Made by a program: the position numbers and the translations under genes. From Sandaracinobacteroides sp039808025 (GTDB lineage: Bacteria > Pseudomonadota > Alphaproteobacteria > Sphingomonadales > Sphingomonadaceae): a stretch of 64,000 nt of DNA. The stretch is from assembly GCA_039808025.1 (NCBI GenBank), contig JBDHSK010000004.1, positions 124,001 through 188,000 of the forward strand, written 5' to 3'. How positions within the stretch are numbered: the first letter of the stretch is position 1; every line of letters starts with the position of its first letter. Under the pieces are notes generated by a model. It saw only the letters and a program-made list of their open reading frames with translations, was not told the DNA's origin and did no database searches. This document shows, piece by piece, positions 51,671-60,909 of this stretch.

Positions 51671-54600
51671 GTGGACCTGCGCAACATCTCGAGCTGGGCG
51701 ATTCGCAACCCGATCCCGCCGCTGATGCTGTTCGTGCTGCTGACGGCGATGGGCATCATGAGCTTCGTCACCATGAAGATCACCGCCAGCCCCGATATCT
51801 CGGCGCCGATGGTATCGGTCACGATTGCGCAGCCCGGAGGGGCGCCATCCGAGATTGAGACGCAGGTGACCCAGAAGGTCGAGGCCTCGATTGCCGGTAT
51901 CGGCAACGTGAAAAGCATCACCTCGGTGGTGACCGAAGGGGCGTCGCTGACGATGATCGAGTTTCACATCGGCACCCCGCCCGACCGCGCGGTGAACGAT
52001 GTGCGCGACGCCGTCACCAAGATCCGCTCCGACTTGCCTGATGGCATTCTCGAGCCGCAGGTGGCGCGCAACGATATCGATGGCGGCGCGATTTCCTATA
52101 CCGCGGTCAGCTCGACCGGCATGACGCTCGAACAGCTCAGCTGGTTCGTCGACAATACGGTCGCCAAGCGGCTGGGCGCCATTCCCGGCGTCGCCCAGGT
52201 AAGCCGTGGCGGCGGCGTCAGCCGCGAGATCCGCGTCAATCTCGACCCGGCGCGGCTGCAATCCTACGGCTTGTCGGCGGCGCAGGTGAACAGCCAGCTG
52301 CGCCAGCTCAACATCGATTCGCCGGGTGGTCGCACGGAAATCGCCGGCGCCGAGCAATCGGTGCGGGTGCTGGGCGGCGCACACTCGGCAGCCGATCTCG
52401 CCAGCACCCGAATCGCCATTTCCGGCGGGCGCTTCGTGCGGCTCGGCGATATTGCCGATGTGCGCGACGGCCAATCAGAGCAACGCTCGATTGCCCGCAT
52501 GAACGGCCGTCAGGTGACGATGTTCGCGCTGTTCAAGGCGCGTGGCGCTTCGGATGTGTCGGTCTATGATGCGATGCACAAGGAGCTGGCGCAGCTGCAC
52601 GAGGAAAACCCCTCGGTCACCTTCACCGAGCTGTTCACCACCGTGAAGTACACCAAGGAAAACTACCACTCGGCCATCCAGGCGATGTGGGAAGGCGCGC
52701 TTCTCGCGGTCGTGGTGGTTTTCCTGTTCCTGCGCGACTGGCGCGCCACCATCATTTCGGCGCTCGCCATCCCGTTGTCGGCCATCCCCACCTTCTGGTT
52801 CATGGACATGATGGGCTTCACGCTCAACATGATCAGCCTGCTGGCGCTGTCGCTGGTGGCAGGGATACTGGTTGATGACGCCATCGTCGAAATCGAGAAC
52901 ATCGTTCGCCACATGCGCATGGGCAAGTCGCCGTGGCAGGCCGCCATCGACGCCGCCGACGAGATCGGCCTTGCCGTCGTCGCCACCACCTTCTCGATCA
53001 TCGCGGTGTTCCTGCCGGTCAGCTTCATGCCGGGCATCGTCGGCCAGTTCTTCAAGCAGTTCGGGCTGACCGTCGCGATTGCCGTCTTCATGTCGCTGCT
53101 GGTGGCACGGATGATCACCCCGCTGATCGCCGCCTATTTCCTCAAGGGGCACGGCGTGCGCGACCATGCCGAAGGCCGCATCATGCACGGCTATCTCGAC
53201 CTGCTGCGCTGGACCTTGCACCATCGCCGGGTGATGGTTCTGGCCGGGGTGGTGTCGCTGGTGCTTTCGCTGGTGCTGTTCGTCAACATGCAGCAGACCT
53301 TCCAGCCCGACCAGGATCTCGGAACCTCGGCGGTGTCGGTGGAAATGCCACCGGGGTCGCGCCTGGAAGACACCGAGCGGGCGATGGACAAGGTCTATGC
53401 GCTGGTGAAGGCGCAGCCGGAAGTGGTGACGGCAATGGAGTTCATCGGCGATGATGGCGACGTGCGCCGAGGCAACATGTATGTCGAGCTCAAGCCCCGC
53501 GGCGAGCGCAGCCTCACCACCCGCGAGTGGGAACGTCGGCTGGCGCCGCAGTTTGCCTCCATCCCTGATGCCCGCATCAACTTCCAGTCGCAGTCGGGCA
53601 TGGGCCAGAACCGCGACATAGCCCTGATGCTGGCTGGCGATGATCCGGCGGTGCTGGAACAGACGGCGCGCAAGGTCGAGCGCGAGATGCAGGGCCTGAA
53701 GCTGATCCGCGATGCCCGCATCGACGGCGACATGGACCGGCCGGAAGTGCTGATCCGCCCGCGCTTTGATGTGGCGGCACAGATGGGGGTCTCGGTGGCG
53801 GCGCTAAGCCAGACCATTCGGGTGGCGACCATCGGTGATATCGAACAGAATATGGCGAAATTCTCGCTCTCTGATCGACAGGTGCCGATTCGTGTCTCAT
53901 TGTCGGAATATGCCCGCTCGCGCCCTGATCTGCTGGAAAACCTGCCGGTGCCCACGGCCAGCGGCGGGTCGGTGCCGCTGAAGGTGGTGGCTGATATTCA
54001 TTTCGGAACCGGCCCCACCAAGATCCGCCGCTATAATCAGTCGCGACGCATCACGCTGGTGGCCGACCTGAACGGAGTCGAGTTCGGAACGGCGATGGAC
54101 GCCATCCGCAAGCTGCCGACCATGGCCAACCTGCCGCAGGGCGTGAAGGAAGTGAAGTTCGGCCAGGCCGAAGTGATGGACGACCTGGTGACCGGGTTTG
54201 CAGCGGCCGCCATCTCCGGAATCATGCTGGTGTTCGCGGTGCTGGTGCTGCTGTACAAGCGCATCCTGGCGCCACTCGTCAACATGGGGTCGCTGCTGCT
54301 GGCGCCGCTGGGGGCGCTGATCCTGCTGATCATCACCGGCAACCCCATTTCCATGCCGGTCTATATCGGCCTGCTGATGCTTTTGGGCATCGTCGCCAAG
54401 AACTCGATCCTGCTGGTCGATTTCGCCATCGAGGAAATGCGCAACGGCGTCGGGCGCGAAGCGGCGATCATCGATGCCGGCCACAAGCGCGCCCAGCCCA
54501 TCGTCATGACCACCGTTGCCATGACGGCGGGGATGCTGCCGGTGGCGCTCAGCCTGCATGGCGATTCGAGCTTCCGGGCGCCGATGGCGATTGCGGTGAT

Positions 54601-54787
54601 CGGCGGGCTGATGCTGTCGACGGTGCTGACTCTGGTGATCGTGCCGGCCGCCTTCAGCCTTGCCGACGATGTCGAGCGCTGGCTGGGGCCACGGATGCGC
54701 CGCTGGTTCACCAACGGCGATGGCGCCCACCGCGACCCGGCCGCCATTCCCGCCCGCCACCATGGCGGAGCGCATCCTGCCGAGTAA
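51671..54787 (+). CDS. RND-family efflux transporter permease (HAE1/AcrB-like)
   Basis: 1038 residues, full size for an HAE1 pump, from a GTG at 51671. It has twelve predicted membrane helices. The proton-relay residues are present: the double Asp in LVAGILVDDAIVEIENIVRH (TM4) and Lys in LLGIVAKNSILLVDFAIEEMR (TM10). The N-terminal DLRNISSWAIRNPIPPLMLFVLLTAMGIMSF is typical. It expels drugs, bile-salt-like compounds or solvents; the substrate is not predictable. Three bases after the adaptor gene and overlapping the next gene by 26 bases. Confidence 0.94.
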   Translation: MDLRNISSWAIRNPIPPLMLFVLLTAMGIMSFVTMKITASPDISAPMVSVTIAQPGGAPSEIETQVTQKVEASIAGIGNVKSITSVVTEGASLTMIEFHIGTPPDRAVNDVRDAVTKIRSDLPDGILEPQVARNDIDGGAISYTAVSSTGMTLEQLSWFVDNTVAKRLGAIPGVAQVSRGGGVSREIRVNLDPARLQSYGLSAAQVNSQLRQLNIDSPGGRTEIAGAEQSVRVLGGAHSAADLASTRIAISGGRFVRLGDIADVRDGQSEQRSIARMNGRQVTMFALFKARGASDVSVYDAMHKELAQLHEENPSVTFTELFTTVKYTKENYHSAIQAMWEGALLAVVVVFLFLRDWRATIISALAIPLSAIPTFWFMDMMGFTLNMISLLALSLVAGILVDDAIVEIENIVRHMRMGKSPWQAAIDAADEIGLAVVATTFSIIAVFLPVSFMPGIVGQFFKQFGLTVAIAVFMSLLVARMITPLIAAYFLKGHGVRDHAEGRIMHGYLDLLRWTLHHRRVMVLAGVVSLVLSLVLFVNMQQTFQPDQDLGTSAVSVEMPPGSRLEDTERAMDKVYALVKAQPEVVTAMEFIGDDGDVRRGNMYVELKPRGERSLTTREWERRLAPQFASIPDARINFQSQSGMGQNRDIALMLAGDDPAVLEQTARKVEREMQGLKLIRDARIDGDMDRPEVLIRPRFDVAAQMGVSVAALSQTIRVATIGDIEQNMAKFSLSDRQVPIRVSLSEYARSRPDLLENLPVPTASGGSVPLKVVADIHFGTGPTKIRRYNQSRRITLVADLNGVEFGTAMDAIRKLPTMANLPQGVKEVKFGQAEVMDDLVTGFAAAAISGIMLVFAVLVLLYKRILAPLVNMGSLLLAPLGALILLIITGNPISMPVYIGLLMLLGIVAKNSILLVDFAIEEMRNGVGREAAIIDAGHKRAQPIVMTTVAMTAGMLPVALSLHGDSSFRAPMAIAVIGGLMLSTVLTLVIVPAAFSLADDVERWLGPRMRRWFTNGDGAHRDPAAIPARHHGGAHPAE

Positions 54788-56045
54788 CACCGACACCGAG
54801 ATGGCGGCAGCGTCGGTCGCTGCCGCCCGCCTTGCCGAAGCCCGGCGGTTGCGCACTCTGGCAACGGTGCTGCTGCTGGTTATGGCCCTGCTGTTCCTCG
54901 CCTCCACCTGGGCGATCAGGGCCGTGCACCCCGGTTTCGTGTGGGCAAAAGCCTTCGCCGAGGCAGCGCTGGTTGGCGGCCTTGCCGACTGGTTCGCCGT
55001 TACAGCGCTGTTCCGTCACCCCATGGGGCTGCCGATCCCCCACACGGCGATCATTCCGCGCTCGAAAGATCGCATCGGCACCGCCCTTGCCACCTTCCTC
55101 AAGGATAATTTCCTGACGCCGCGCAATGTCGCCCGCCGGCTCGACAGTTTCGATGCAGCGGCGTCGTTCGCAACGGTGCTGGAACGGCCGGCCAGCGGCG
55201 GCCGCATCCGCCAGGGCATCCAGCGGCTGGTGGCGCAACTTGCGGAAACGCCGGCGGCCGCTGCCATCATGCAGCGCCTGCGCGAGGGCACCATGGCGCG
55301 GCTGCACAATGCCGAGGTGTCGCCGTTGCTGGGACGGGTTCTGGCGGCGATGATTGCCGATGGCCGCCACCGACCGGTGATCGATGCGTTCATCGAATGG
55401 GCTGAGCGCGCCCTTGATTCCCAGGAAGGGTTGATCCGCACCATGGTCGAGCAGCGCACCGGCTGGTTGCTGCGGCTGATGAACCTCGATGAACGCATCG
55501 CCAATGAACTGGTGAACGGGCTGCGTGACCTGCTTGCCGATCTGGCCGCCGACCCGGACCACCCGTTACGGCTGCGTGCCAACGAAGCGCTGGAAAACCT
55601 GGCCTTCGACCTGCAGTTCCTGCCGGAAACCCGGGCGCGGGTGGAACGTGCCAAGCGCGAGATCATGGCCAACAAGGCGGTCGGGCAATGGGTGGAAGGG
55701 ATGTGGGACCGGTTGAAGCAGGCACTAAAATCCCTGCCCGACAACGCCGCCGTCCCCCAGCTGGGGGCGGCCATGGCCGAAACGCTGCGCACTGAACCGT
55801 CAGTATCATCGGCCGTCAACCAGCTGGTGCGGCGCGCCATCGTCGGCGTGGTTGCCGATCATGGCGACCGCATCGTCTCGCTGGTATCCGAAACAGTGAA
55901 GGGCTGGGATGCCACCACCATCACGGAAAAGCTCGAATCGGCGGTGCTGCGCGACCTGCAGTATATCCGGTTGAACGGCACACTGATCGGCGGCTCGATC
56001 GGGCTGGTGCTGCACGCCATCCTCGTGCTGGTGGGGGCCGGCTGA
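54762..56045 (+). CDS. DUF445 family membrane protein
   Basis: 427 residues. One N-terminal membrane helix (LATVLLLVMALLFLASTWAIRA) is followed by the DUF445 core FVWAKAFAEAALVGGLADWFAVTALFRHPMGLPIPHTAIIPRSKDRIG, long amphipathic helices, and a C-terminal hydrophobic segment (GTLIGGSIGLVLHAILVLVGAG). DUF445 (YjiN-like) proteins have no settled function. The ATG at 54762 lies inside the end of the pump gene, so translation may be coupled; whether the protein aids efflux is unknown. Confidence 0.88.
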   Translation: MAERILPSNTDTEMAAASVAAARLAEARRLRTLATVLLLVMALLFLASTWAIRAVHPGFVWAKAFAEAALVGGLADWFAVTALFRHPMGLPIPHTAIIPRSKDRIGTALATFLKDNFLTPRNVARRLDSFDAAASFATVLERPASGGRIRQGIQRLVAQLAETPAAAAIMQRLREGTMARLHNAEVSPLLGRVLAAMIADGRHRPVIDAFIEWAERALDSQEGLIRTMVEQRTGWLLRLMNLDERIANELVNGLRDLLADLAADPDHPLRLRANEALENLAFDLQFLPETRARVERAKREIMANKAVGQWVEGMWDRLKQALKSLPDNAAVPQLGAAMAETLRTEPSVSSAVNQLVRRAIVGVVADHGDRIVSLVSETVKGWDATTITEKLESAVLRDLQYIRLNGTLIGGSIGLVLHAILVLVGAG

Positions 56046-56373
56046 AGGCCCGGCCTGGCAGAGATGGCGCCGGGACCGGGAACTGTTCCGGTAATAGTGC
56101 AGCAGGATCAGTTGATCCGCTTGAAAGCATCCACCGGACTTATGGTGGCGAGCCGATGGTTAATAACCATTTTCAAATATTACATCATTGACATACAGCA
56201 AGGTTGTAAGTATCATTACTGTCAACCATTAATTACGGCAATAAATTAACGGTTGGGGGTGTTGCTATGTGTATGATTTGCATGGATTCGCCGGTGCCGC
56301 ATGTCTGGCACTGGCGACGGATGGTTCTCGTGTGGAAGAGCGATACCCGCGCCAGGCCACATGGGGCGTTGCA
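56046..56373. other. AT-rich intergenic region with stacked palindromes
   Basis: No convincing gene. Three inverted repeats are visible: GGATCA-GT-TGATCC (56105-56118), ATGGTTA-A-TAACCAT (56156-56170) and a 12-base arm pair CAACCATTAATT (56223-56234) / AATTAACGGTTG (56244-56255) with one mismatch and a 9-base spacer. The stretch 56155-56250 is much richer in A and T than the rest of the window. It may be a regulatory region for the small membrane protein that follows. Confidence 0.6.
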
Positions 56374-56646
56374 ATGACGGCCGGGTCGGGTGCTGCCCGC
56401 CGGTTGCCAGCAGATCAGCATGATGTGCAAACTTTCCCGCAGCACGCTGTGCCGCAGCAAACCATCCCGCAGCACGCTGTGCTGCAGCAGCCCACACACC
56501 TGCCAGAGCAGGCGTTCCACCCCGCAGCGCCGCCCCGGTCAGCCAAAGGCCCTGTGCTGTTGCTGCTGCTTCTGATCGTGGCGATCGGTCTGGTGGCCCT
56601 CAACCTCGAAGAGCCAGCGGTTGCCATCTTTACCGGGCTGGAGTGA
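56374..56646 (+). CDS. Small single-pass membrane protein with Gln/Pro/His repeats, unknown
   Basis: 90 residues from the ATG at 56374; a GTG at 56269 would add 35 residues of uncertain reality. The middle part holds a near-duplicated PQHAVPQQTIPQHAVLQQP unit, from two copies of a 16-18-base CCCGCAGCACGCTGTG sequence. The C-terminus has a hydrophobic helix (GPVLLLLLLIVAIGLVALN) and a short tail (LEEPAVAIFTGLE). Not recognised as any family. It lies after the palindrome-rich region and converges with aspS. Confidence 0.5.
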   Translation: MTAGSGAARRLPADQHDVQTFPQHAVPQQTIPQHAVLQQPTHLPEQAFHPAAPPRSAKGPVLLLLLLIVAIGLVALNLEEPAVAIFTGLE

Positions 56647-56679
56647 CCACCGGCCAGTTAGTATGACCGGTCGCCACAC

Positions 56680-58470
56680 TCAGTTCCTGGCGGCCGGGCG
56701 GAGGTGCAGCTCCTTCAGTTGCCGGTCGGTCACCACCGATGGCGCGTTCATCATCAGGTCTTCGGCCTTCTGGTTGAGCGGGAACAGCGTCACTTCGCGG
56801 ATGTTGGGTTCATCGGCCAGCAGCATGACGATCCGGTCTACGCCGGGCGCCGAGCCGCCGTGGGGCGGCGCCCCGTATTTGAAGGCGTTGATCATGCCTG
56901 GGAAACTGGAATCGACCTGTTCGCGGCTGTAGCCGGCGATCTCGAACGCCTTGTACATGATATCGGGCCGGTGGTTGCGGATGGCGCCCGACGACAGCTC
57001 GATGCCGTTGCAGACGATATCATACTGCCACGCCAGAATATCGAGCGGGTCCTTGCTTTCCAGCGCCTCAAGTTCGCCCTGCGGCATGGAAAAGGGGTTG
57101 TGGCTGAAATCGATCTTGCCGGTATCTTCGTCGGCTTCGAACATCGGAAAGTCGACGATCCAGCAGAAACGGTAGGCGCCCTGTTCCACCAGCCCCAGCT
57201 GCTCGCCGACGCGGGTGCGCGCCGCCCCGGCGAGCCGCGCCGCCGCCAGTTCCTTGCCGGCCGCGAAGAAGCAGCCGTCGTCGGGCCCGAGGCCCAGCTG
57301 ATCGTAGATCGCCTGCATGCCGGCTTCGCCATGGTTCCTGGCGATGGGCCCGCCGAATTCGCCGCCCTTGCGCGTCACATAACCAAGCCCGGCATGGCCT
57401 TCAGCCTTGGCCCAGGCGTTCATGTCATCGAAGAACTTGCGGCTTTTTTCTGCGGTGCCCGGCGCCGGAATGGCGCGAACCACTCCGCCATCGCCCACGA
57501 TCTTTTCAAACAGACCGAACCCCGAGGTGCGGAAATGATCCGAAACATCGGCGATTTTCAGCGGGTTGCGCAAGTCGGGCTTGTCGCTTCCATATTCCAG
57601 CATCGCCGTCTTGTAGGCAATGCGCGGAAAGGCGCCTTCGGTCACTGCCCATGGTGCTTCGCGGTTCCAGCCGGCAAATTCGCGGAACACGCCGGCCAGC
57701 ACCGGTTCCAGGGCGGCAAACACGTCTTCCTGGGTGACGAAGCTCATCTCGAAGTCGAGCTGGTAGAACTCGCCGGGGGAACGGTCGGCGCGGGCGTCTT
57801 CATCGCGAAAGCACGGCGCAATCTGGAAATAGCGGTCGAAGCCCGCCACCATCAGCAGCTGCTTGAACATCTGCGGTGCCTGGGGCAGCGCATAGAATTT
57901 GCCGGGGTGCAGGCGGCTTGGCACCAGAAAATCGCGCGCCCCTTCCGGGCTTGAGGCCGTGAGGATCGGCGTCTGGAACTCGGTGAAGCCCTGTTCCACC
58001 ATGCGCTGGCGCAGCGAGGCAATCACTTTCGAGCGCAGCATGATGTTGCGGTGCATCTGCTCGCGCCTCAGGTCGAGGAAGCGATACCGCAGCCGGATGT
58101 CTTCGGGGTAATCGGCTTCCGATGCCACCGGAAGTGGCAGTTCGGCGGCTTCCGACTGCACCGTCACGGCGCGCACCCTGACCTCGATCGCGCCGGTGGG
58201 CAGATTGGGGTTCACGGTGCCGGCTTCGCGCGCCACCACTTCGCCATCGATCGTCACCACCGATTCGAGGCGCAGACCTTCCAGCACCGGCAGATGCGGC
58301 GAGCCGGCGGCGCACACCAGCTGGGTGAGGCCGTAATGATCGCGCAGGTCGATGAACAGCACGCCGCCATGGTCGCGCTTGCGATGGATCCAGCCGGACA
58401 GGCGAACGGTTTCCCCGACGTTGGCTGCAGAAAGGCCGCCGCAGCTGTGGCTTCGATAGAGATGCGTCAT
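56680..58470 (-). CDS. aspS: Aspartyl-tRNA synthetase
   Basis: 596 residues, the bacterial length with a GAD insertion. OB-fold anticodon domain (VRLSGWIHRKRDHGGVLFIDLRDHYGLTQLV), class II motif 2 (FRDEDARADRSPGEFYQLDFEMSF) and motif 3 (GGSAPGVDRIVMLLADEPNIREVTLFPLNQ). The enzyme charges tRNA-Asp, and in many alphaproteobacteria tRNA-Asn too (non-discriminating), feeding amidotransferase. Divergent from rnd with 67 bases between starts. Confidence 0.98.
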   Translation of the reverse strand: MTHLYRSHSCGGLSAANVGETVRLSGWIHRKRDHGGVLFIDLRDHYGLTQLVCAAGSPHLPVLEGLRLESVVTIDGEVVAREAGTVNPNLPTGAIEVRVRAVTVQSEAAELPLPVASEADYPEDIRLRYRFLDLRREQMHRNIMLRSKVIASLRQRMVEQGFTEFQTPILTASSPEGARDFLVPSRLHPGKFYALPQAPQMFKQLLMVAGFDRYFQIAPCFRDEDARADRSPGEFYQLDFEMSFVTQEDVFAALEPVLAGVFREFAGWNREAPWAVTEGAFPRIAYKTAMLEYGSDKPDLRNPLKIADVSDHFRTSGFGLFEKIVGDGGVVRAIPAPGTAEKSRKFFDDMNAWAKAEGHAGLGYVTRKGGEFGGPIARNHGEAGMQAIYDQLGLGPDDGCFFAAGKELAAARLAGAARTRVGEQLGLVEQGAYRFCWIVDFPMFEADEDTGKIDFSHNPFSMPQGELEALESKDPLDILAWQYDIVCNGIELSSGAIRNHRPDIMYKAFEIAGYSREQVDSSFPGMINAFKYGAPPHGGSAPGVDRIVMLLADEPNIREVTLFPLNQKAEDLMMNAPSVVTDRQLKELHLRPAARN

Positions 58471-58537
58471 GGCGCGCTTGAGGCGCGAACGGGGGCTTTT
58501 GTCAAGGCGGGCAAGGCGCTAACGCTGGTGGCCAGCT

Positions 58538-59698
58538 ATGCAGATTCATGACCTGATCACCGATACCGCGGGGCTGGAAGCCGCCTGCGCGGCGCTTGCC
58601 CGCCACGATACCGTTTGTGTCGATACCGAGTTCATGCGGGAAAACACCTATTTCCCCGAGCTTTGTCTGGTGCAGATGGCGAGCCCGGCCGATGCCTTCG
58701 CCATCGACCCGCTGGCCGAGGGCATCGACCTGGGGCCGCTGGTGGCGCTGATGAACGACGAGTCGGTTCTGAAGGTGATGCACGCGGGCGGCCAGGACAT
58801 CGAGATTTTCGTCCAGCTGTCGGGCAAGGTGCCGGCGCCCTTGTTCGACACCCAGATCGCCGCCATGGCGCTGGGGATGGGCGAACAGGTGAGCTATGCC
58901 AACCTCGTGCATCATTTCACCGGCCACAGCGTCGACAAGGGCGCCCGCTTTACCGACTGGGGCCGCCGCCCGCTGTCTGACCGGCAGATCCATTACGCGA
59001 TCGGCGATGTCACCCACCTCGCCGAACTGTTCCCCACGATGTTGCAGCAGCTGATGGACAATGGCCGCGGTTCGTGGCTGGACGAGGAGATGGCGCGGCT
59101 TTCCGACGCTGCCAATTACCTGGTCGCACCGGAAACGGCTTGGCAGCGGCTGAAGTTGCCCAGCCGCAAGCCCGAGGTGCTGGGGCGGCTGAAGGCGCTG
59201 GCGGCGTGGCGCGAGTGCGAGGCCCGAGACAAGAATGTGCCGCGCGGGCGTATCGTGAAGGACGAAACACTTGCCGATCTGGCAGCAGCACCCCCGCAGA
59301 CGCAGGCCGATCTGGCCAAGGTGCGTGGCCTGTCGGCCACCTGGGCGCAGAACAACATCGGCGCGCGGCTGCTGCAGGCGATCGCCAGCGCCACGCCGCT
59401 GCAAGCCGATGAAATGCCCCACCGCGACCATCGCCCCGGCCTGTCGACCAACGCCGCGCTGGTTGCCGACTTGCTGAAGCTGCTTTTGAAGGTGCGCTGC
59501 AAGGAGGCCGGCGTCGCCCCGCGGCTGGTGGCGCGCAGCGATGATCTGGAAGCGCTGGCCGGCGGCCAGCGCGAGGGCCTCCCCTTTCTTACCGGCTGGC
59601 GGCGCACCCTGTTCGGCGAGGATGCACTGGCGCTGGTGGACGGGCGGCTGGGTTTCAAAGTCGAGACGGGCAAGATGCGGATGCAGCCACTGGGCTGA
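58538..59698 (+). CDS. rnd: Ribonuclease D
   Basis: 386 residues. DEDD exonuclease motifs are visible: VDTEFMRENTYFPELCLVQMA (Exo I), VMHAGGQDIEIFVQLSG (Exo II) and HYAIGDVTHLAELFP (Exo III, Tyr/Asp). The HRDC domain follows (LKALAAWRECEARDKNVPRGRIVKDETLADLAAAPPQTQADLAKVRGL). It trims the 3' ends of tRNA precursors and other stable RNAs. Start ATG at 58538; aspS-rnd divergence is a common sphingomonad arrangement. Confidence 0.97.
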   Translation: MQIHDLITDTAGLEAACAALARHDTVCVDTEFMRENTYFPELCLVQMASPADAFAIDPLAEGIDLGPLVALMNDESVLKVMHAGGQDIEIFVQLSGKVPAPLFDTQIAAMALGMGEQVSYANLVHHFTGHSVDKGARFTDWGRRPLSDRQIHYAIGDVTHLAELFPTMLQQLMDNGRGSWLDEEMARLSDAANYLVAPETAWQRLKLPSRKPEVLGRLKALAAWRECEARDKNVPRGRIVKDETLADLAAAPPQTQADLAKVRGLSATWAQNNIGARLLQAIASATPLQADEMPHRDHRPGLSTNAALVADLLKLLLKVRCKEAGVAPRLVARSDDLEALAGGQREGLPFLTGWRRTLFGEDALALVDGRLGFKVETGKMRMQPLG

Positions 59699-59739
59699 GA
59701 TACCCTGCCCGTTTCCGCAGTGCCAGCGCCCGGCTTACC

Positions 59740-60375
59740 CTAGCGGGCTGGGCAGATGGCATTGCTGCTGAGCGTGACCGTGGTCGAACTGGCGTTGTCA
59801 GGGGTGGCAAGCGTCAGGTCGACGCGCGCCGGAGTGGTGGGGCGCAGGGTCAGCCTGACCAGCCGGCAGTCGAAGGCGAAGCAATCCTGTCGCACCGGGT
59901 CTGCGGCGGCGGGCACGCGGCCGCCGCTGGCCCTGAGGTGGGTAACGGTGACGCCGCTGCCGGCGGGTGCGCTCAGGCTGAGGTCCTGCCAGCCGACATT
60001 GCGGCCGCGAATGGCAACGATGGTGTCTAGGCTCCGGGCACCCGCGCAGGTGGCATCCGGGCGCTGCAGGCCCGATACGCCGCGTACCGGCCCGAGGTTG
60101 AGCGCGGCATAGCAATCACGCCGGGGCTGGCGGTTTTCCAGCCGCACCGGCCCCGGCTGACGGCAGCGGGTTCCGGTTCCGTCGGTCAGCTGGGTAAAGC
60201 CTTGTGGGCACTGGAATCCACGCGAGGTGAGCCGGGCGGGAATCACTGTGTCGGGGCCGCGCACTTCCACCTGGGCGGTGGCCGGCAGAGCCGCACAATG
60301 GGAAGTCTGGGCGGTGGCCGGCAGCGGGCCGACCAGCAGAGCGGTTGCAAGGGAAGGCAGGATCAGCGGGCGCAT
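59740..60375 (-). CDS. Secreted cysteine-containing protein, unknown
   Basis: 211 residues. MRPLILPSLATALLVGPLPATAQ is a signal peptide. The mature part has eight cysteines (for example SHCAALP, GFQCPQGFTQLTDGTGTRCRQ, RRDCYAALN, DATCAGA, RQDCFAFDCRLVRLT), suggesting disulfide pairs, and beta-rich segments (VDLTLATPDNASSTTVTLSSNAICPAR). I do not recognise a family. Probably periplasmic or extracellular. Divergent from the acidic protein, convergent with rnd. Confidence 0.65.
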   Translation of the reverse strand: MRPLILPSLATALLVGPLPATAQTSHCAALPATAQVEVRGPDTVIPARLTSRGFQCPQGFTQLTDGTGTRCRQPGPVRLENRQPRRDCYAALNLGPVRGVSGLQRPDATCAGARSLDTIVAIRGRNVGWQDLSLSAPAGSGVTVTHLRASGGRVPAAADPVRQDCFAFDCRLVRLTLRPTTPARVDLTLATPDNASSTTVTLSSNAICPAR

Positions 60376-60501
60376 GGCGGCTTTCTCTTCAACGGTGCAT
60401 TCGTTCTTGCCCTGAAGCGCCGCCTGAGGGAAGCTGTTACGGTCGAGTCGACCGCCAGCAGGGGAATGGACTTGCGGTTTGCCGGCGCGAAGGAGGAGAC
60501 C

Positions 60502-60888
60502 ATGGGACGCCCCCGAGACGATGGCGAAGCCGAATGGGTTAATCGCGAACAGCTCGATGAAGGGCAGGCACAGGATGTCGCCGAGGACGCCCGCAGCAGC
60601 GGCCCCGGCATTGGCAGCAGCAGCCGCGGTGGCAAGGCCAACCCCGCGCAGATCCTGCCCGACGATGTGCCCGACATCGTCGACCGCATGAACGAAATGG
60701 TGCGCTCAGGCCGCATCGACAACGATGCCTATTCCGGCGAACCGGCGATGGACGACGAAGAGGATATTCTGGGCGCCGAAGAGCCCGACATCGACGACGC
60801 GCTGGGGGATATCGAGGATGGCGACAACGACCCGCTGGGTGACTGGGCGGGCGATGGCCATGGCGAGGACCTGTCCGACAGTCTCTGA
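60502..60888 (+). CDS. Highly acidic small protein, unknown
   Basis: 128 residues with a strong ribosome site (AGGAGGAG) right before the ATG at 60502. The N-terminus (MGRPRDDGEAEWVNREQLDEGQAQDVAEDARSSG region) leads to NPAQILPDDVPDIVDRMNEMVRSGRID and a very acidic tail rich in Asp, Glu and Gly. No membrane or signal segment. Function unknown; the charge pattern would suit a protein- or cation-binding role, which is only a guess. Confidence 0.65.
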   Translation: MGRPRDDGEAEWVNREQLDEGQAQDVAEDARSSGPGIGSSSRGGKANPAQILPDDVPDIVDRMNEMVRSGRIDNDAYSGEPAMDDEEDILGAEEPDIDDALGDIEDGDNDPLGDWAGDGHGEDLSDSL

Positions 60889-60909
60889 AGGTTGGCAGCC
60901 GGCCCGCGA

